Below, in pieces: positions 62,063 through 64,000 of a stretch of 64,000 nt of DNA. Position 1 is the first letter of the stretch. Every line of letters begins with the position of its first letter. Source of the DNA: Streptomyces lincolnensis (GTDB lineage: Bacteria; Actinomycetota; Actinomycetes; Streptomycetales; Streptomycetaceae); NCBI RefSeq assembly GCF_021173675.1, contig NZ_JAIHON010000023.1, positions 47,978 through 111,977 of the forward strand. The letters run 5' to 3'. Under the pieces are notes generated by a model, which did no database searches, was not told where the DNA came from, and was given only the letters and a program-made list of their open reading frames with translations. A program made the translations under genes and the position numbers.

Positions 62063-62898
62063 GATCGTGTTCCTTGGCTGTTGGTGAGGGCTGCGGGGCG
62101 CTGCGGGCGCTGGCGGCGGGCCATCCAGCCCATGAGCCGGACCATCGAGCGGCGTGACAGGAGCTTGCCGAGGAGGGCGAGCGGCCGGCCGTTGGTGACC
62201 ACCGACGGGGGCGCGGACCGGCGGTCGAGCGTGTCGAGGGCGATCTTCACGACCTGCTCGGGGGTGGCCCGCTTCGTGCCGTAGTCGGCGGTCTGGCTGC
62301 CGGCGACGTCGAAGAACTCGGTCCGGGTGGCGCCGGGGTTCACGGCCAGGACGCGCAGGTTGGTGCCGCGGGTCTCCTCCCACAGCGATTCGGTGAAGCT
62401 GAGCACGAAGGCCTTGGTGGCGCCGTAGACACCCATGTACGGGGTCGGCTGGAAGCCAAGCAGGCTCGCGACGTTGATCAGGACGCCGGTGTCGGCGACG
62501 GACAGCGGGCCGATGTAGGCGCGGCTGAGGTCGACCAGCGCGCTGACGTTCAGCGCGATCATGCTCTGCAGGCGGTCGGGGTCCCCGTCGGTGAACGCGT
62601 CGTGGGTGCCGAAGCCGGCGTTGTTGACCAGTCCGGTGGCGTGGATGCCGCGGGACTCGAGTTCGGCGCGCAGCGTGCGGCCGGCGTCGGGCCGGCCGAG
62701 GTCGCGGGCGACGGTGGTGACCGTGACGCCGTGGGCGCGGGTGAGTTCGGCGGCCAGGCTCTCGAGGCGGTCCGCGCGGCGGGCCACCAGCACGAGGTCG
62801 GCGCCGCGGCGGGCCAGCTGGCGGGCGAATTCGGCGCCGAGGCCGGAGCTGGCGCCGGTGACGATGACGGTCTGGCGGCGGTAGTCGATGTCGCTCAT
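62059..62898 (-). CDS. Short-chain dehydrogenase/reductase
   Basis: 279 aa from the ATG at 62898. Cofactor loop TGASSGLGAEFARQL (about 14-28; TGxxxGxG), LVNNAGFGT (about 92-100), catalytic Ser in INVASLLG (about 140) and Tyr-x3-Lys in YGVYGATKA (about 152-160). Classical SDR with about 60 additional C-terminal residues (LSRRSMVRLMGWMARRQRP), as in acetoin/fatty-acid type SDRs. Divergent from a TetR gene with a conserved operator between; its downstream partner gene is decayed. Confidence 0.9.
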   Translation of the reverse strand: MSDIDYRRQTVIVTGASSGLGAEFARQLARRGADLVLVARRADRLESLAAELTRAHGVTVTTVARDLGRPDAGRTLRAELESRGIHATGLVNNAGFGTHDAFTDGDPDRLQSMIALNVSALVDLSRAYIGPLSVADTGVLINVASLLGFQPTPYMGVYGATKAFVLSFTESLWEETRGTNLRVLAVNPGATRTEFFDVAGSQTADYGTKRATPEQVVKIALDTLDRRSAPPSVVTNGRPLALLGKLLSRRSMVRLMGWMARRQRPQRPAALTNSQGTRS

Positions 62899-62920
62899 GA
62901 CGTTCACTCTACGCACGCTT

Positions 62921-62954
62921 TTGCACTGAGTGCAAGTAGATGCATGGAGTGCGA
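62921..62954. promoter_or_regulatory. Two TetR operator copies
   Basis: A perfect palindrome TTGCACT-g-AGTGCAA (62921-62935) and a second, 11 of 15 identical copy (62940-62954) 19 bp further on, between the SDR and TetR start codons. Likely bound by the adjacent TetR protein to repress both genes. Confidence 0.75.
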
Positions 62955-62971
62955 TGACATACCATCGGTGC

Positions 62972-63562
62972 ATGGCTCAGAAACCGACACCCATTCGGGA
63001 ACAGACCCGCTCCGTGGTCCGATCACTGCTGGCCCGGACCGCTATCGAGCTGTTCGCCGCCAAGGGCTACGACGACACGACCCTCGACGAGGTCGCCGCC
63101 GCCGCGGGTGTCTCCCGGCGGACCCTGTTCAACTACTTCCGCGCCAAGGAAGACCTCGCGCTCAGTGGTCTGGACGAACAGGGCGAGCTGATCGCCGCGC
63201 GCCTCGCCGAGCGCCCGGCCGACGAGGATGCCTGGACGGCGCTGCGCACGGCGTTCCAGGCGCTCGAGGAGATCGACATGACGGCCGAAGGGCGCCTGGA
63301 GTTCATCACGCTGCTGTTCGGCAACGACTCCCTGCGCGCCGGACACGCCGAGAAGCAGGCCCGCTGGCAGGACCTGTTCGCGCCGCTGATCGAGCCGCGG
63401 CTGCCCGACTCCGACCGCCGCAGCCTGCAAGCCCGCGCGATCGCGGCCGCGGCGATCATCTGCCTGCAGGCGGCCAACGAGGAATGGGTACGCCTGGGCG
63501 GACGGGCCGACATGTTCGACCTCTACGACACCGCCGTAGAGGCCATCCGCCGCCCCACCTGA
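62972..63562 (+). CDS. TetR-family transcriptional regulator
   Basis: 196 aa from the ATG at 62972. HTH at the N-terminus: ARTAIELFAAKGYDDTTLDEVAAAAGVSRRTLFNYFRAKEDLALSG (about 22-67), ligand-binding helical domain after it. Earlier in-frame Met codons lie inside the operator and lack homology. It probably represses the divergent SDR gene and itself. Inducer unknown. Confidence 0.92.
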   Translation: MAQKPTPIREQTRSVVRSLLARTAIELFAAKGYDDTTLDEVAAAAGVSRRTLFNYFRAKEDLALSGLDEQGELIAARLAERPADEDAWTALRTAFQALEEIDMTAEGRLEFITLLFGNDSLRAGHAEKQARWQDLFAPLIEPRLPDSDRRSLQARAIAAAAIICLQAANEEWVRLGGRADMFDLYDTAVEAIRRPT

Positions 63563-63617
63563 AACCAATGGGCCGGCCGGCTGCTCCAGCTGATCTGTCT
63601 CCAGGGAGAGGCGCCGT

Positions 63618-64000
63618 TCACGGCGTGTGATCGGCGCGGCGGAGGACCGGGCGCAGGGTTTCGATGACGTCCGGGTCGTCGACGGTGGAGGGGATGGGTT
63701 CGTCGTGGCCGTCGGCGATGCCGCGCATCGTCTTGCGGAGGATCTTTCCCGAGCGGGTCTTGGGCAGGGCGGCCACGACCGTGACGTCCTTGAGGGAGGC
63801 GATGGCGCCGATGCGGTCGCGTACGAGCTGGACGAGTTCGGCCTCGACCTCGCTCGGTGCGCGGTTGCTGCCGGCTTTCAGGACGACGAAGCCGCGCGGG
63901 ATCTGGCCCTTGAGTTCGTCGGCGACGCCGATGACGGCGCATTCGGCGACGTCGGGGTGGGCGGCCAGGGCCTCTTCCATGCTGCCGGTGGACAGGCGGT
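63618..64000 (-). CDS. Acyl-CoA synthetase C-terminus (PrpE/Acs-like), 5' partial
   Basis: The frame runs off the right edge; about 127 residues are visible. RLSTGSMEEALAAHPDVAECAVIGVADELKGQIPRGFVVLKAG is the conserved hinge and C-terminal domain of the acetyl/propionyl-CoA synthetase type, and LPKTRSGKILRKTMR contains the catalytic, acetylation-sensitive Lys. The Met near 63980 is internal, not the start. It likely makes propionyl-CoA or another short acyl-CoA. Confidence 0.9.
   Translation of the reverse strand, partial: RLSTGSMEEALAAHPDVAECAVIGVADELKGQIPRGFVVLKAGSNRAPSEVEAELVQLVRDRIGAIASLKDVTVVAALPKTRSGKILRKTMRGIADGHDEPIPSTVDDPDVIETLRPVLRRADHTP

Overview
The window is high-GC actinobacterial DNA, almost certainly from a Streptomyces chromosome. 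The evidence is very strong GC bias at third codon positions, frequent GTG starts, 1-4 bp stop/start overlaps, ECF sigma/anti-sigma and SpoIIE/GAF/HATPase regulators, a PF04672-type methyltransferase, and a PAS-GGDEF-EAL gene beside sdhCAB. As I remember it, the same neighbourhood surrounds RmdA (SCO0928) and SCO0922-0924 in S. coelicolor. I see no rRNA, tRNA, CRISPR array, IS element or prophage.

Layout. 1-8.1 kb: 3' part of a SpoIIE-type phosphatase, a Fpg/Nei glycosylase, a SigL/RslA-like sigma/anti-sigma pair with an unknown gene between them, a CapA-like lipoprotein, a MarR/hydrolase divergon, a beheaded Nudix gene and a universal stress protein. 8.2-16.3 kb: cell-surface genes (LysX fusion, polysaccharide deacetylase, class F sortase with two related membrane-anchored surface proteins, a DUF4239 protein, a proline-rich surface protein). 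16.6-25.4 kb: repeat lipoprotein, methyltransferase, RmdA-like c-di-GMP enzyme, LysR regulator and sdhCAB. 25.4-39.7 kb: HEAT-repeat protein, ornithine-lipid pair olsBA, two nucleotidyltransferases, short UvrA paralogue with a flavin monooxygenase, a zinc-starvation set (cysteine-free L32, CobW GTPase, Zur-like box), ferredoxin, PL9-like lyase, MBL hydrolase/HxlR pair, HAD phosphatase, dodecin. 39.7-45.7 kb: complete egtABCD ergothioneine operon, a PARG-like macrodomain protein and a PemK-like toxin. 45.7-50.7 kb: flotillin/NfeD/amidase cluster and a GH43-like arabinan-directed enzyme.

50.7-61.6 kb looks like a metal (probably copper) handling island. It has two CsoR-like operators, a Tat lipoprotein multicopper oxidase with a Met/His-rich loop, DUF5134 and DUF4396 membrane proteins rich in His/Met, three small His-rich membrane proteins, a BlaI/M56 regulatory pair, an NlpC/P60 hydrolase, and a cysteine-synthase-like enzyme translationally coupled to an MFS transporter. 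A 3' remnant of a drug-efflux MFS gene lies inside it. The last 2.4 kb hold a decayed NAD(P)-binding gene, an SDR/TetR divergon with paired operators and the C-terminus of an acyl-CoA synthetase running off the end.

Coordinates, reading frames and motifs come from direct reading. Family names rest on remembered motifs, with no database search.
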